64,000 nt of DNA, taken from positions 1 through 64,000 of the forward strand of contig CAJMMA010000006.1 of the NCBI GenBank assembly GCA_905214435.1, given 5' to 3'. Positions 1-8,397 of this stretch are shown here, piece after piece. Source of the DNA: an uncultured bacterium. Its GTDB lineage: Bacteria > Actinomycetota > Coriobacteriia > Coriobacteriales > Coriobacteriaceae. The notes beneath the pieces are model-generated. The model searched no databases and was not told where the DNA came from. It saw nothing but the letters and a program-made list of their open reading frames with translations. The translations under genes and the position numbers were made by a program. How positions within the stretch are numbered: the stretch's first letter is position 1; each line of letters begins with the position of its first letter.

Positions 1-55
1 GATTGCCGAGCAGACCCTGGCCGAGGTTCAGGACGCCATGGGCATGGTGTACTAG
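1..55 (+). CDS. 3' end of an upstream gene (partial)
   Basis: An open frame enters from the left edge and ends at TAG (53-55). It encodes the final residues IAEQTLAEVQDAMGMVY. The piece is too short to assign a family. It is followed by two hairpins, as expected for the end of a transcription unit. Confidence 0.6.
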   Translation, partial: IAEQTLAEVQDAMGMVY

Positions 56-80
56 GCAAAGCGCCTTCGCACAACATAGA

Positions 81-102
81 CGGTGAGGCTGAATCCTCAC
101 CG
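81..102 (+). terminator. Hairpin after the first gene
   Basis: A perfect 8-bp stem, CGGTGAGG/CCTCACCG, with a 6-nt loop lies 25 bp after the stop codon. No T-run follows, so termination is possible but not certain. Confidence 0.4.
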
Positions 103-107
103 AAACA

Positions 108-149
108 GGAACAGGCCCGCTGGCAGATAGTTGCCAGCGGGCCTGTTCC
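108..149. terminator. Perfect 18-bp hairpin
   Basis: Arms 108-125 and 132-149 are exact reverse complements around the 6-nt loop GATAGT. The stem is GC-rich but has no T-tract on either side. It may be a terminator or a REP-type palindrome. Confidence 0.5.
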
Positions 150-330
150 CGAAGTACACCGTTGAATCGCACAGAGGGGAGGAATGCGAATCAAACTCAA
201 CAGGGCAGGCTTTTTCATCGCCTATTGCCTGCTCCGTTGCTGAAAACAATATAGTTCACCGTGGTTTACTTTGCTGCGACAAACCGCGCCGCCATACCTT
301 CTCCATAAGTTAACCTCGGTAAACCTGCCA

Positions 331-369
331 AAACCACCACAAAGGGGATAGGCACCTTTGTGGTGGTTT
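331..369. repeat. Family A palindrome (copy 1)
   Basis: The arms AAACCACCACAAAGG and CCTTTGTGGTGGTTT (331-345 and 355-369) surround a short core. Six copies of this palindrome occur in the window, always between genes. Confidence 0.85.
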
Positions 370-386
370 AAGCCACGGCAGAGCCG

Positions 387-707
387 CTAGAGCCCTGCAG
401 GCCAGCGACAGGCGGCCAAGTCGACGTGCATGTCGTCCTTAAACGCCACACCCTCCCCTAGCAAAAGCTCACGTTGAGCATCGGGACCGCCAAAAGCAAA
501 ACCATCGCATATGCGGCCATCGGCAAACACCACGCGGTGACAGGGAATCTCGCCGGGGCGCGGATTGCCATGCAGGGCATACCCCACGTACCGCGCACTT
601 CGTGGACGTCCAGCAAGCAGCGCCACCTGACCATACGTGGCGACCATCCCCTCGGGAATCTGCTCGACCACCTCGTACACCCGCTCAAAAAAGCCCTCAG
701 ACGCCAT
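387..707 (-). CDS. MGMT-family protein (alkylated-DNA repair, short form)
   Basis: This 106-residue protein consists only of the C-terminal DNA-binding and active-site domain of O6-alkylguanine-DNA alkyltransferases. The hallmark PCHRV is present with Cys at about residue 56. The acceptor cysteine is therefore kept, unlike in alkyltransferase-like ATL proteins, where Trp replaces it. The preceding segment VGYALHGNP matches the Asn-hinge region. By family knowledge it removes O6-alkyl groups from guanine or flags them for repair. ATG at 707 was chosen because AAGGGAG lies 7-12 bp upstream. An earlier in-frame start at 746 lies inside a repeat palindrome and has no ribosome site. Family A palindromes flank the gene on both sides. 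Confidence 0.85.
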   Translation of the reverse strand: MASEGFFERVYEVVEQIPEGMVATYGQVALLAGRPRSARYVGYALHGNPRPGEIPCHRVVFADGRICDGFAFGGPDAQRELLLGEGVAFKDDMHVDLAACRWPAGL

Positions 708-736
708 TGCTCGCTCCCTTCCACCCGGAATAGCAT

Positions 737-769
737 AAACCACCACAAAGGTCCCCTTTGTGGTGGTTT
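737..769. repeat. Family A palindrome (copy 2)
   Basis: Perfect 15-bp arms at 737-751 and 755-769 are separated by only 3 nt. This is the shortest-core version of the CCACCACAAAGG palindrome. It lies between the DegV and MGMT genes. Confidence 0.85.
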
Positions 770-780
770 TGGCAGGTGGG

Positions 781-1635
781 CTAGTTAACGGGCTGGAAGA
801 AGGCTACGGCTACGGCGCCGGGGCCTACATGGGTGCCGATGGTGGCGCCGATGGTGTGAACGGGCAGTTCGCCCTCGGTGTGGCCAGCCCACAGTGCCGC
901 GCTGTCCTCGATATACTTCTTGAGCACCGCATCCGAAAGGCCCGTATAGCCGAGCGCCAGCGGCATGGAAAAGTCGATGCCGCCCGCCTTTTCGACCTTC
1001 TGGTTGAGCAGGTTACGTCCGTTCTTGGAACCGCGCGCCTTGCCCAGCTGCACGATCAGACCGTCCTCGGCAGCCACCACGGGCTTTACGTTGAGCAGCG
1101 TACCCACGGCACCGGCCGCAGCAGACAGGCGACCGCCGCGCACCAGGTACTCCAGCGTCTCGAGCAGGCCGATGACGACCACGCGGTCGCGCACGGCCTC
1201 GACAGCCGCCGCAACCTGAGCCGCGCCCTGGCCCTCGTCCACCAGGCGCAGCGCATACTCGACCAGCACGCGCTCGCCCAAGGTCACGTTATTGCTGTCC
1301 ACGACGAACATGTCGCCGCCCGGCGCCTCGGCAAGTGCCGTACGAGCACTCTGGTTGGTGCCCGAGAGCTTGGCGCCCACGGTAATAATCACGGCCTCAT
1401 CGCCGGCCTCACGCGCTTCGGCAATCGCCTGCGAAAAGGCGTACGGGTTGACCTGACCGGTCTTGGGCAGCTCATCGCGCTCCACAAGCATCTCGTAAAA
1501 GCGCTGGTGATCGATGTCGACGCCATCCATATACACATCGGTGCCAAAGGTGACGGACAGCGGCAGAACACGCAGAGCGGGGTGCTCCGCCGGCGACATA
1601 TCGCTTGCGGAATCGGTAATAATGCGGACGGACAT
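781..1635 (-). CDS. DegV family fatty-acid-binding protein
   Basis: This 284-residue protein opens with the DegV signature IITDSASD and has the two-domain layout of the family. DegV/FakB proteins bind a fatty acid and present it to the kinase FakA for phospholipid synthesis. No fakA is seen here. ATG at 1635 was chosen over a longer frame because AAAGGA lies just upstream. A MarR-type gene lies 120 bp upstream on the same strand, so the two may be co-transcribed. A second DegV gene sits at 54938-55798. The ligand preference cannot be read from the sequence. Confidence 0.88.
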   Translation of the reverse strand: MSVRIITDSASDMSPAEHPALRVLPLSVTFGTDVYMDGVDIDHQRFYEMLVERDELPKTGQVNPYAFSQAIAEAREAGDEAVIITVGAKLSGTNQSARTALAEAPGGDMFVVDSNNVTLGERVLVEYALRLVDEGQGAAQVAAAVEAVRDRVVVIGLLETLEYLVRGGRLSAAAGAVGTLLNVKPVVAAEDGLIVQLGKARGSKNGRNLLNQKVEKAGGIDFSMPLALGYTGLSDAVLKKYIEDSAALWAGHTEGELPVHTIGATIGTHVGPGAVAVAFFQPVN

Positions 1636-1754
1636 AACGAATCCTTTCTTGCGCAGGTCCCGCGTGGGGAATTTTGACAGCAATGCCCCGGCACGGCATA
1701 CGCGCTCAAACGGGACTATGCAGTTTTTAATGGGAAGCAAATGCCTTGGCGGCC

Positions 1755-2204
1755 TTAGATCTCACGCAGGGTGTTGAGAATCGTACGCAGCGACGCATAC
1801 ATCTGCTCGCGCTGCTCCACACCCATAGCCTTACCGGTGGTGTCGAGCACCTCGCGAATGATGCGGTCCGCCTCGCTCATGCTCTCGCCGCCCAGAGCGG
1901 TCAGGCGCACCGGGGCACGATACTTAACGGCCGCATCACCCGAGTCGTCGACCTCGACGTAGCCGCCCTCCTCCAGATGCGCGAGCGTGCGCGAGACGGC
2001 GGCACGGGTCACGCCTGCCATGCGAGCCAGGTCAGCGCCAGTCAGGCCGTCCTTGCTGCGCTCAAGATAGTACAGGCACATAACGTCGGAGCCCTTGAGG
2101 CCCAGCCTTGCGCCCTCGGATGTCTTAATGCGCTGGATCTCCTTGTAGAGCCCGCTGATCAGTCCGACAAAGTCCTCGAAACGTGTCTCGTCGTTCTGCT
2201 GCAT
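1755..2204 (-). CDS. MarR-family transcriptional regulator
   Basis: This 149-residue protein has a winged helix-turn-helix. The segment LTGADLARMAGVTRAAVSRT (about 55-75) is the recognition-helix region, followed by the wing at about 80-100 and flanking dimerisation helices. The size is typical of MarR proteins, which bind palindromes near their own genes and are released by small ligands. A good AAAGGCGG ribosome site precedes the ATG. It lies directly upstream of a DegV gene. Lipid-related control, as for FabT in streptococci, is an attractive but unproven inference. Confidence 0.88.
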   Translation of the reverse strand: MQQNDETRFEDFVGLISGLYKEIQRIKTSEGARLGLKGSDVMCLYYLERSKDGLTGADLARMAGVTRAAVSRTLAHLEEGGYVEVDDSGDAAVKYRAPVRLTALGGESMSEADRIIREVLDTTGKAMGVEQREQMYASLRTILNTLREI

Positions 2205-2308
2205 GGGAGACGACCGCCTTTCGCTTACATGATGCTAACGGGTAAACATCTTAGCCGCACGAGGCAACACCCATACCCAAATATCCCATTTGTTAACCCA
2301 TCAACATA

Positions 2309-2349
2309 AAAACCACCACAAAGGGGACAGGCACCTTTGTAGTGGTTTT
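2309..2349. repeat. Family A palindrome (copy 3)
   Basis: 16-bp arms with one mismatch (TAGTGG instead of TGGTGG) surround the core GGACAGGCA-type sequence. It lies between the B3/B4 gene and the MarR gene. Confidence 0.8.
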
Positions 2350-2377
2350 GACCGGCGAACATGATCCGCAGGCGTCG

Positions 2378-3097
2378 TTACAGTTCCACGCAGGGATTGT
2401 CGCGGGTCACAAGCGTCTTAACGACAACCGTCGCTCCCAGATAGCGCTCGAGCAACTCGGCGAGACGATCAACGGCAGCCTGGCAATCCCCCATCCGCTC
2501 GGGCTCCACGCACTCAATCGCCAGGAATGCATCGGCCGAATCGTCGGACAGCGCCGTGCGAACGCCATCGCGCCAGTTCCAGCAGCGGCATACGGTGCCC
2601 ACATCATCGATGTAGGCGAGCTCGCCGGGCAGCGTCGGGTCATCCGTTTCCTCGCCAAGTGGCAGGAACGCATCGCCGCCGTCAGTCACCTTCAAGCAAA
2701 GATCCCCCTCAATCGCATGCAGGTCCTCGCCGCCAACGGGCAGCGCGTAGGTCAGCGACACCGTGTTGTAGATGTCCACCGCGGGCGTAATGTGGCCCAC
2801 CGGTTTGCCCTTGAGCACGCGCTTGAGCAGGTTCTCAATTGAGCAACGCGCGCCCTTTTTGGTCTTGAACAGCCGATAAGCCTCGCGCCATGCCTTGACC
2901 GGTGCGTTCTCGCTGATAGTATCGCTGGTCAGATGACGCTCCGCGTCGATATTGGCGCGGTCGAGCAACGCCGCAATCGCGTCCACGTCCTCTTGAGGAA
3001 TCTGAGCCGCGGGCTTCATGCCCTTTACGACCACAACACCGACAGCCGCCTGCGGAAATAGCTCCCAAAACGAATCCTCGGCAATAAAGCTCTTCAT
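2378..3097 (-). CDS. B3/B4 tRNA-binding-domain protein
   Basis: This 239-residue protein resembles stand-alone B3/B4 domain proteins, which are related to the editing module of phenylalanyl-tRNA synthetase beta chains. Family-like features are the central SIENLLKRVLKGKPVGHITP and the following IYNTVSLTYALPVGGEDL. Family members are suspected to act in tRNA quality control or as amino-acid-tRNA sensors, but the substrate is not known. The start is set at ATG 3097 because AAGGGAGA lies 6 bp upstream. The in-frame ATG at 3112 overlaps that ribosome site. It appears monocistronic and is bounded by family A palindromes. Confidence 0.8.
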   Translation of the reverse strand: MKSFIAEDSFWELFPQAAVGVVVVKGMKPAAQIPQEDVDAIAALLDRANIDAERHLTSDTISENAPVKAWREAYRLFKTKKGARCSIENLLKRVLKGKPVGHITPAVDIYNTVSLTYALPVGGEDLHAIEGDLCLKVTDGGDAFLPLGEETDDPTLPGELAYIDDVGTVCRCWNWRDGVRTALSDDSADAFLAIECVEPERMGDCQAAVDRLAELLERYLGATVVVKTLVTRDNPCVEL

Positions 3098-3268
3098 GTG
3101 CTCTCCCTTCATAGCATGCGCCCGAGCCCGGGTGCCTAAACAAAAAGCGCCCTTACGACGGCCACCTTCAAAGTCCTACGGTGCCGCCACAAGAGCGCTT
3201 ACGCTGCCCCCATCCGGAGAAGGGAGCGATATGTCAGGCGTATTGTAACCCGAGTCATCCGCGCGAGT

Positions 3269-3309
3269 AAAACCACCACAAAGGTGCCTGTCCCCTTTAT
3301 GGTGGTTTT
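3269..3309. repeat. Family A palindrome (copy 4, core inverted)
   Basis: This copy has the same arms as the others, but the core reads TGCCTGTCCC, the reverse complement of the core at 2309 and 48488. The element therefore occurs in both orientations. One base differs in the right arm (TTTATGGTGG). Confidence 0.8.
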
Positions 3310-3324
3310 GGGTCTGAAGCAACG

Positions 3325-4995
3325 CTAGTGTCGGAGTCCCAGCAGGCCGCGGCCGCGATGACGGGCGTCGGCGTGCACCTGAGCGTGCGGACCGGCGGCC
3401 TTCACGGACTCGGGCAGGTGCGAGTACTTCTTCTCGAAGTTCTCCTCGAACATCACGGCCAAGTTGTGCGCCGCCTCGTCGTAGCGCGCGGTGCTCTGCC
3501 AGTACTGGCGCGGCACCAGGATGCCGTCGGGCACGCCGTGGCACGTGGTGGGAATGTCGACGTTAAAGATATCGTCGTGCACGAATTCGCTGTCCTCGAT
3601 GGTACCGTCGAGGGCGCGGGCCACCAGGGCGCGCGTGTAGGCAAGCTCGATGCGATGGCCCACGCCGTAGCCGCCGCCAATCCAGCCGGTGTTGACCAGG
3701 TACACACGCGTGCGGCCGTCGGCGATGCGCTCACCGAGCATCTTGGCATAGACCATGGGGTCGAGCGGCATAAACGGCTCGCCAAACAGCGAAGAGAACG
3801 TGGGTGTGGGCTCGGTGACGCCGACCTCGGTGCCGGGGATCTTGGCCGTAAAGCCCGTCACAAAGTGATACATGGCGGCGTCGGCCGTCAGGCGCGAGAT
3901 GGGCGGCAGCACGCCAAAGGCGTCGCAGGTCAAAAACAGCACGACGCTCGGAGTGGTGCCCATACCCTTGGTCCACGCGTTGGGAATGTGCTCCACAGGG
4001 TAGGCCACGCGCGTGTTGTGCGTGACCGAGACGTCATCGTAGTTGGGCTTGCGGCTCTCGTCGAGCACCACGTTTTCGCAGATCGCGCCAAAGCGGACGG
4101 CGTTGAAGATCTCAGGCTCGTGGAACGCGTCCAGGCCCTCGCATTTGGCGTAGCAGCCACCCTCGATGTTGAAGATGCCCATGTCGGACCAACCGTGCTC
4201 GTCGTCGCCGATCAGTAGGCGCGTGGGGTTGGCCGAAAGCGTGGTCTTGCCGGTGCCAGACAGGCCAAAGAACACGGCGGTCTCGTGCGTGACAGGATCC
4301 ATGCTGGCCGAGCAGTGCATGGGCAGCACGTCGTCCTCTACGGGCAGCAGGTAGTTCATGACGCTGAAGATGGACTTTTTGATCTCGCCGGAGTAGCCGG
4401 TGCCGGCGACCAGAATCACGCGCTCCTGGAAGTTAATGACCACGGCGGCGCTGGAGTTGAGGCCCTTGATGGCGGGATCGCACTGGTAGCCCGGCGCGGC
4501 GAGCACACAGAAGTCCGGCTCGCCGGTGCGTGCGATTTCACGGGCAAGCGGGCGGGCGAGCATCTGCTTAATAAAGAGCGCCTGGCTGGCACGCTCGCAG
4601 GCGACAAGCAGACGACGCGTATGGTTGCGGTCGGCACCGGCCATACCGCGAGTGACGAACACGTCGCGCTCGTTGAGATAGTCGACGATGCCGGCCTTGA
4701 TGGCCTCGTAGCTCTCGACAGACAGCGGGCGGTTGACGGCACCCCAGGCAATCTTGTCGTGAACATCGGGGGTGTCAACGATAAAGCGGTCATTAGGCGA
4801 GCGGCCAGTGCGCTCCCCCGTCTCGATCACCAGCGCGCCGTTGGAGGCCATACGACCTTCGTTGCGACGGATGGCGTGCTCGACGAGCTCGGCTGCCGGC
4901 AGGTCGACCAGCAGGCGGGGCTGGTTCTCGGCAGGATCTTCGACCAGCGTAATGCCAAAGTTGGACAGAACTTCTGCAGGGGTAATACCTGGCAT
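3325..4995 (-). CDS. pckA: Phosphoenolpyruvate carboxykinase (ATP)
   Basis: This 556-residue enzyme interconverts oxaloacetate plus ATP with phosphoenolpyruvate, CO2 and ADP in the cytosol. In fermentative gut bacteria it often runs toward oxaloacetate. The kinase motif GLSGTGKTTLSANP (about residue 245-258) and the downstream metal-binding segment beginning LIGDDEHGWSD identify the ATP-dependent class, not the GTP class. The length matches the family. ATG at 4995 follows a strong AAAGGAGG. A longer frame to 5109 has no ribosome site and was rejected. The gene stands alone. A small CTTTAC/GTAAAG inverted repeat (5037-5052) lies upstream and may be regulatory. Confidence 0.97.
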   Translation of the reverse strand: MPGITPAEVLSNFGITLVEDPAENQPRLLVDLPAAELVEHAIRRNEGRMASNGALVIETGERTGRSPNDRFIVDTPDVHDKIAWGAVNRPLSVESYEAIKAGIVDYLNERDVFVTRGMAGADRNHTRRLLVACERASQALFIKQMLARPLAREIARTGEPDFCVLAAPGYQCDPAIKGLNSSAAVVINFQERVILVAGTGYSGEIKKSIFSVMNYLLPVEDDVLPMHCSASMDPVTHETAVFFGLSGTGKTTLSANPTRLLIGDDEHGWSDMGIFNIEGGCYAKCEGLDAFHEPEIFNAVRFGAICENVVLDESRKPNYDDVSVTHNTRVAYPVEHIPNAWTKGMGTTPSVVLFLTCDAFGVLPPISRLTADAAMYHFVTGFTAKIPGTEVGVTEPTPTFSSLFGEPFMPLDPMVYAKMLGERIADGRTRVYLVNTGWIGGGYGVGHRIELAYTRALVARALDGTIEDSEFVHDDIFNVDIPTTCHGVPDGILVPRQYWQSTARYDEAAHNLAVMFEENFEKKYSHLPESVKAAGPHAQVHADARHRGRGLLGLRH

Positions 4996-5144
4996 GGGGC
5001 CTCCTTTAAAAGCGCGACACGTGGACGAGGCGCGCACTTTACTCACGTAAAGCCCGTTGTACCCGATATGCAAAAACGTTTTTGCGGCAAGGGCGGCAAG
5101 CCCGCCCAACGGTCAAAAATCGCAGGCAAGCGGCCTAGTCATTG

Positions 5145-5275
5145 GGGACGTTTTTAAACGACTAATCGTTGGGGACACTCTTGAACAGGCAACAACCAAG
5201 GAGCGTCCCGGGATGCCGGCACGCGGGGACGTTCCTAAAGTGCCGGCACATAAGGAACGTCCCCGAGTGCCGGCT
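5145..5275. repeat. Family D GGGGAC-rich repeat cluster
   Basis: Several copies of a GGGGACGTTCTT-like word lie in both orientations, including an inverted pair around GTGCCGGCAC (about 5220-5275). A related cluster lies at 45740-45799. There is no coding potential. The longer reading frame crossing it is not the real N-terminus of the downstream gene. Confidence 0.6.
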
Positions 5276-5374
5276 ACTGAATGGCGCCGCCGAAATTATC
5301 GAACAACCTGTTCAAAAACACGAACGAACACCGTCGCGTCTATACTAGAGCGCAGCAATAGAAAGGACTCCGCT

Positions 5375-6949
5375 TTGAGCATCACGCCCATCGATAGCAT
5401 TCGCCGCGCCATCGCCCGCCGCAATGGCGTCGCCGACCCCACCGTATCGGACGGGGCGCACGGGCAGGGCGGACGCATCGAGAACGGCCTGTTCCCCGCA
5501 TCGCACACCGCCGAGGAGCTCGCACGAATCCAAGAGCTAAGCCAGCGTAACGCCGGCGGTCCCGACAGCAGCCAGGCCACACGCCGTCGCCGCGAGCGCG
5601 ATCGCCAGCCCGGCCCCATCCACCGCATGGTCAATGCCTGGTGGAACCGCCTGCTCGGAGCCGTCTACGGCGGCGGCTTCTCCACGCAAGAAGCCGAGTA
5701 CGAAGATCACGCCACCCGTCGCGACTACCTTTGGAATACCCTGGGCACCGCCGTATGGGGCATGGCGTTTCCGTTGCTCACCATCGTGTCCACACAGCTC
5801 GTGGGCGCCGAGGAGGCTGGCAAATTCTCCATCGCCTTTGTCACCGGCACGCTCATCATGATCGCGTGCAACTACGGCGTGCGCAATTTCCAGGTCTCGG
5901 ACATCGACGAAAAGACGTCCTTTGCCTCTTACCAGCTCAACCGCTGGATCTGCGGAGCGCTCGCGCTGGCATGCGGCCTGGTATACAGCAGCGCCCGCGG
6001 CTACGATGCGCAGATGGCCACAATCGGCCTGGGCGTCTACCTGTATAAGGTGATCGACGGCATTGCCGACGTGTACGAGGGCCGCCTGCAGCAGGCCGAC
6101 AAACTCTACCTGGCCGGCATGAGCCAAACGCTACGATCCGTCGGCGTCATCGCGGTCTTTAGCGTGGTACTGTTCCTCACGCGCAGCATGCCCATCGCCG
6201 CCATGGCCATGGGTGTTACCGCGATCGCCTCGCTCGTGCTGGTCACCGCGCCGCTCGCCCTGCTCGAAACCGAAAAATCGCGCCACGTGAGCCTGCGCGA
6301 GGTCGGCCACCTGTTTGTCCAGTGCGCCCCGCTCTTTGGTGCACTGTTCCTGTTCAACCTTATTGAGAGCATGCCCAAGTTTGTGATGGAAGGCACGCTG
6401 GCATACAAATATCAGCTGTACTTTAATGCCCTGTTCTTTCCAGCGCAGGCCATTTTGTTGAGCATCGGATTTGTCTATAAACCGCAGCTTCTGCGTCTGT
6501 CGAGCATTTGGACGAATCCGCGCAAGCGTCGCCGCTTTGACCTGATTATTGTTGCCGTTATGGCACTGATCGTGGTCATCACCAGCGTGTGCGCCGCATT
6601 TATGGCAGGTCCCGGTATTCCCCTCATGAGCTTCATGTACGGCCTCAATTTTGAGCGCTACCGCACGCTGGCACTGCTGATGGTTGTCGCCGGCGGCGTC
6701 ACCGCGGCCATCGACTTTATCTACGCCATCATCACGGTGCTGCGCCATGCCGGCGACGTCACCAAAATCTACCTGATCTGCTTCGCCGTAAGCGTAGTGC
6801 TGCCGGTGATCTTGATCAACCTGCTGGGTCTGATGGGCGCCGTGGTGAGCTACCTAGCCATCATGGCCCTACTCCTGGTGCTGCTGATTATCGAATACGC
6901 CCACATCCGCCAACGCATCGAGCGCGACCGCAACCCGTACGGCGCCTAA
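5375..6949 (+). CDS. Multi-spanning flippase-like membrane protein
   Basis: This 524-residue protein has a charged cytoplasmic N-terminus of about 100 residues followed by some 12 hydrophobic segments. The first runs through WGMAFPLLTIVSTQLVGAEE, the typical opening helix of polysaccharide/MATE-type exporters. Such proteins flip lipid-linked sugars or related carriers across the membrane, but the substrate here is unknown. TTG at 5375 is the most likely start: AAAGGA sits 6 bp upstream and a TATACT box lies at 5341-5346. Upstream codons run through repeat DNA. No glycosyltransferase genes are nearby, so context gives no help. Confidence 0.75.
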   Translation: MSITPIDSIRRAIARRNGVADPTVSDGAHGQGGRIENGLFPASHTAEELARIQELSQRNAGGPDSSQATRRRRERDRQPGPIHRMVNAWWNRLLGAVYGGGFSTQEAEYEDHATRRDYLWNTLGTAVWGMAFPLLTIVSTQLVGAEEAGKFSIAFVTGTLIMIACNYGVRNFQVSDIDEKTSFASYQLNRWICGALALACGLVYSSARGYDAQMATIGLGVYLYKVIDGIADVYEGRLQQADKLYLAGMSQTLRSVGVIAVFSVVLFLTRSMPIAAMAMGVTAIASLVLVTAPLALLETEKSRHVSLREVGHLFVQCAPLFGALFLFNLIESMPKFVMEGTLAYKYQLYFNALFFPAQAILLSIGFVYKPQLLRLSSIWTNPRKRRRFDLIIVAVMALIVVITSVCAAFMAGPGIPLMSFMYGLNFERYRTLALLMVVAGGVTAAIDFIYAIITVLRHAGDVTKIYLICFAVSVVLPVILINLLGLMGAVVSYLAIMALLLVLLIIEYAHIRQRIERDRNPYGA

Positions 6950-6960
6950 TTGGCGCAATG

Positions 6961-7215
6961 GGGGGTCTCGTTGCGGACGATTTGTGACACGCAAAACTAA
7001 GTGAGTAGACTTTTGCCGAATCCCTGACCACACCGGCAAAACACAAGTCAGTGACCTGCGGTTTTGTTGAGGCAAATTTGCCGGCTGCTCGGCATTTCCA
7101 AAAAAGTCTACTCACTTAGCCAGCGGGCAGCCAAAAAAGAACCGTCGCAACGTCGTTTGACTCCGTTGCGATGGTTTTTCGAGCATTTTCGCACTGCCGA
7201 GGACGCAGACGCTCC
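6961..7215. repeat. Family B 250-bp element (copy 1)
   Basis: This element begins GGGGTCTCGTTG and contains two hairpins. The first has arms AAGTGAGTAGACTTTT and AAAAAAGTCTACTCACTT. The second is AACCGTCGCAACG/CGTTGCGATGGTT followed by T's. A full-length homologue is at 10055-10305. It fills the space between the flippase and phosphatase genes. Beyond it, to 7304, I see only a short tail (AAAAAGCTCCGTCCCA) that resembles the edge of the hairpin at 55894. Confidence 0.8.
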
Positions 7216-7304
7216 TCATTTCTCGCGCTTACCGAGCAAGAAGGCGCTATTCTCCGAAAGTAGTCAAAAAAGCTCCGTCCCAAATTAGCTACCCTTTGCA
7301 CCGA

Positions 7305-8144
7305 TTATTCGCCTGGGTTGATGTTCGCATAGAACTCGGCGCCGTCATCAAGGCGCAGGATACCGACGCGGCCGAACTCGGAGCCGGTGGCGGCGGCGCA
7401 GTCGATATCGATGCGATCGGGCACGCCGGCGGTATCCTCGCCACCCAGGCGCACAATCTGCCCGCGGCCCGACTCCTCATCGAGCCCCGCCAGGCCGCCA
7501 ACCTCGCAATAGCGCCCAAGCGACACCGTGGGCGTGTGGCCGCTCACCACGACCGGGCCCTCGCCCTCGGCAGAAAGCAGTCCCGTCGGCGCATCCCAAT
7601 AGCCGTGACGAATCCACAGCAGGTCATCGGACGACTGCACCGCGAGCATCTGCTGCAGCAGCTCGCGATCGGCACCCACCGCTCCGACGCCATCGGCACA
7701 ATCGACGCCATGCTCAAGTAAAAACGCGCGCGCCGCCTTCATCTCGATTCCAGCATGTACCAGCAGATACGGGCGCTCCTCGGTCTCGACCACCGCGTAG
7801 AGCGGCAGCGCGGCCATCCATCGCACGAGCTCCTCGTATGCCTCAAATTCCATGTCGTTGAGCTGCTCGCGCGTCGTCCAGCCACCGTTGATATCCCAGG
7901 TCTCGGCATCGAGCGGATCCTGGCCAATGATGGCATCGAGCATGATCTGCTCGTGATTGCCCTTGAGAACGCGGGCGTTAGGCAGCGAGCGCACGAGCTT
8001 AATAACGCCGACCGGATCGGGCCCGCGATCAATCATGTCGCCCAGCACGTACAGCGTGTCGTCGGACGTCAACGAGATCTTAGACAGGGCCTCGTCAAGC
8101 GCACGCACGTGCCCGTGAGCATCAGATGTCACATAGATCGCCAT
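7305..8144 (-). CDS. Metallophosphoesterase (PPP-type Ser/Thr phosphatase family)
   Basis: This 279-residue protein shows the ordered calcineurin-type motifs. They are SDAHGH (residues 7-12, with Ala in the Asp-x-His spacer), LGDMIDRGPD (about 34-43), LKGNHE (about 60-65), a later VHAGIE, and SGHTP. These bind two metal ions and form the phosphatase centre. The layout is that of bacterial PPP phosphatases, as in the PrpA/ApaH-like group. The substrate, phosphoprotein or dinucleotide polyphosphate, is not settled by the sequence. ATG at 8144 follows AAGGAGAGG. The gene stands alone between repeat element B and a divergent antiporter gene. Confidence 0.88.
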   Translation of the reverse strand: MAIYVTSDAHGHVRALDEALSKISLTSDDTLYVLGDMIDRGPDPVGVIKLVRSLPNARVLKGNHEQIMLDAIIGQDPLDAETWDINGGWTTREQLNDMEFEAYEELVRWMAALPLYAVVETEERPYLLVHAGIEMKAARAFLLEHGVDCADGVGAVGADRELLQQMLAVQSSDDLLWIRHGYWDAPTGLLSAEGEGPVVVSGHTPTVSLGRYCEVGGLAGLDEESGRGQIVRLGGEDTAGVPDRIDIDCAAATGSEFGRVGILRLDDGAEFYANINPGE

Positions 8145-8397
8145 GGTACGCCTCTCCTTGCATTGCGGCCGAAGCCCGGTGCCGCAACTAAAACTTCAAG
8201 TTGAACTTAAACGTTACCCATTGTACTCCGTTGCAATAAAGCTGGAAAGGGTTTCCGAGCAGAGGCAAAGACGGCAGCCGTCTATGACGATATCGCGCAC
8301 GCCCGTAATCCGCCCCCATAAACCCACCACCTTTGGGTACAAATAACCGCAGACAACTGACCGTGCCACGCCAACCACCCAGGAGCGGACACTATCC

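Noticed and set aside
5057..5374. Upstream extension of the flippase-like protein
   Set aside because: The frame runs through family D repeats and a promoter region. TTG 5375 has the ribosome site.
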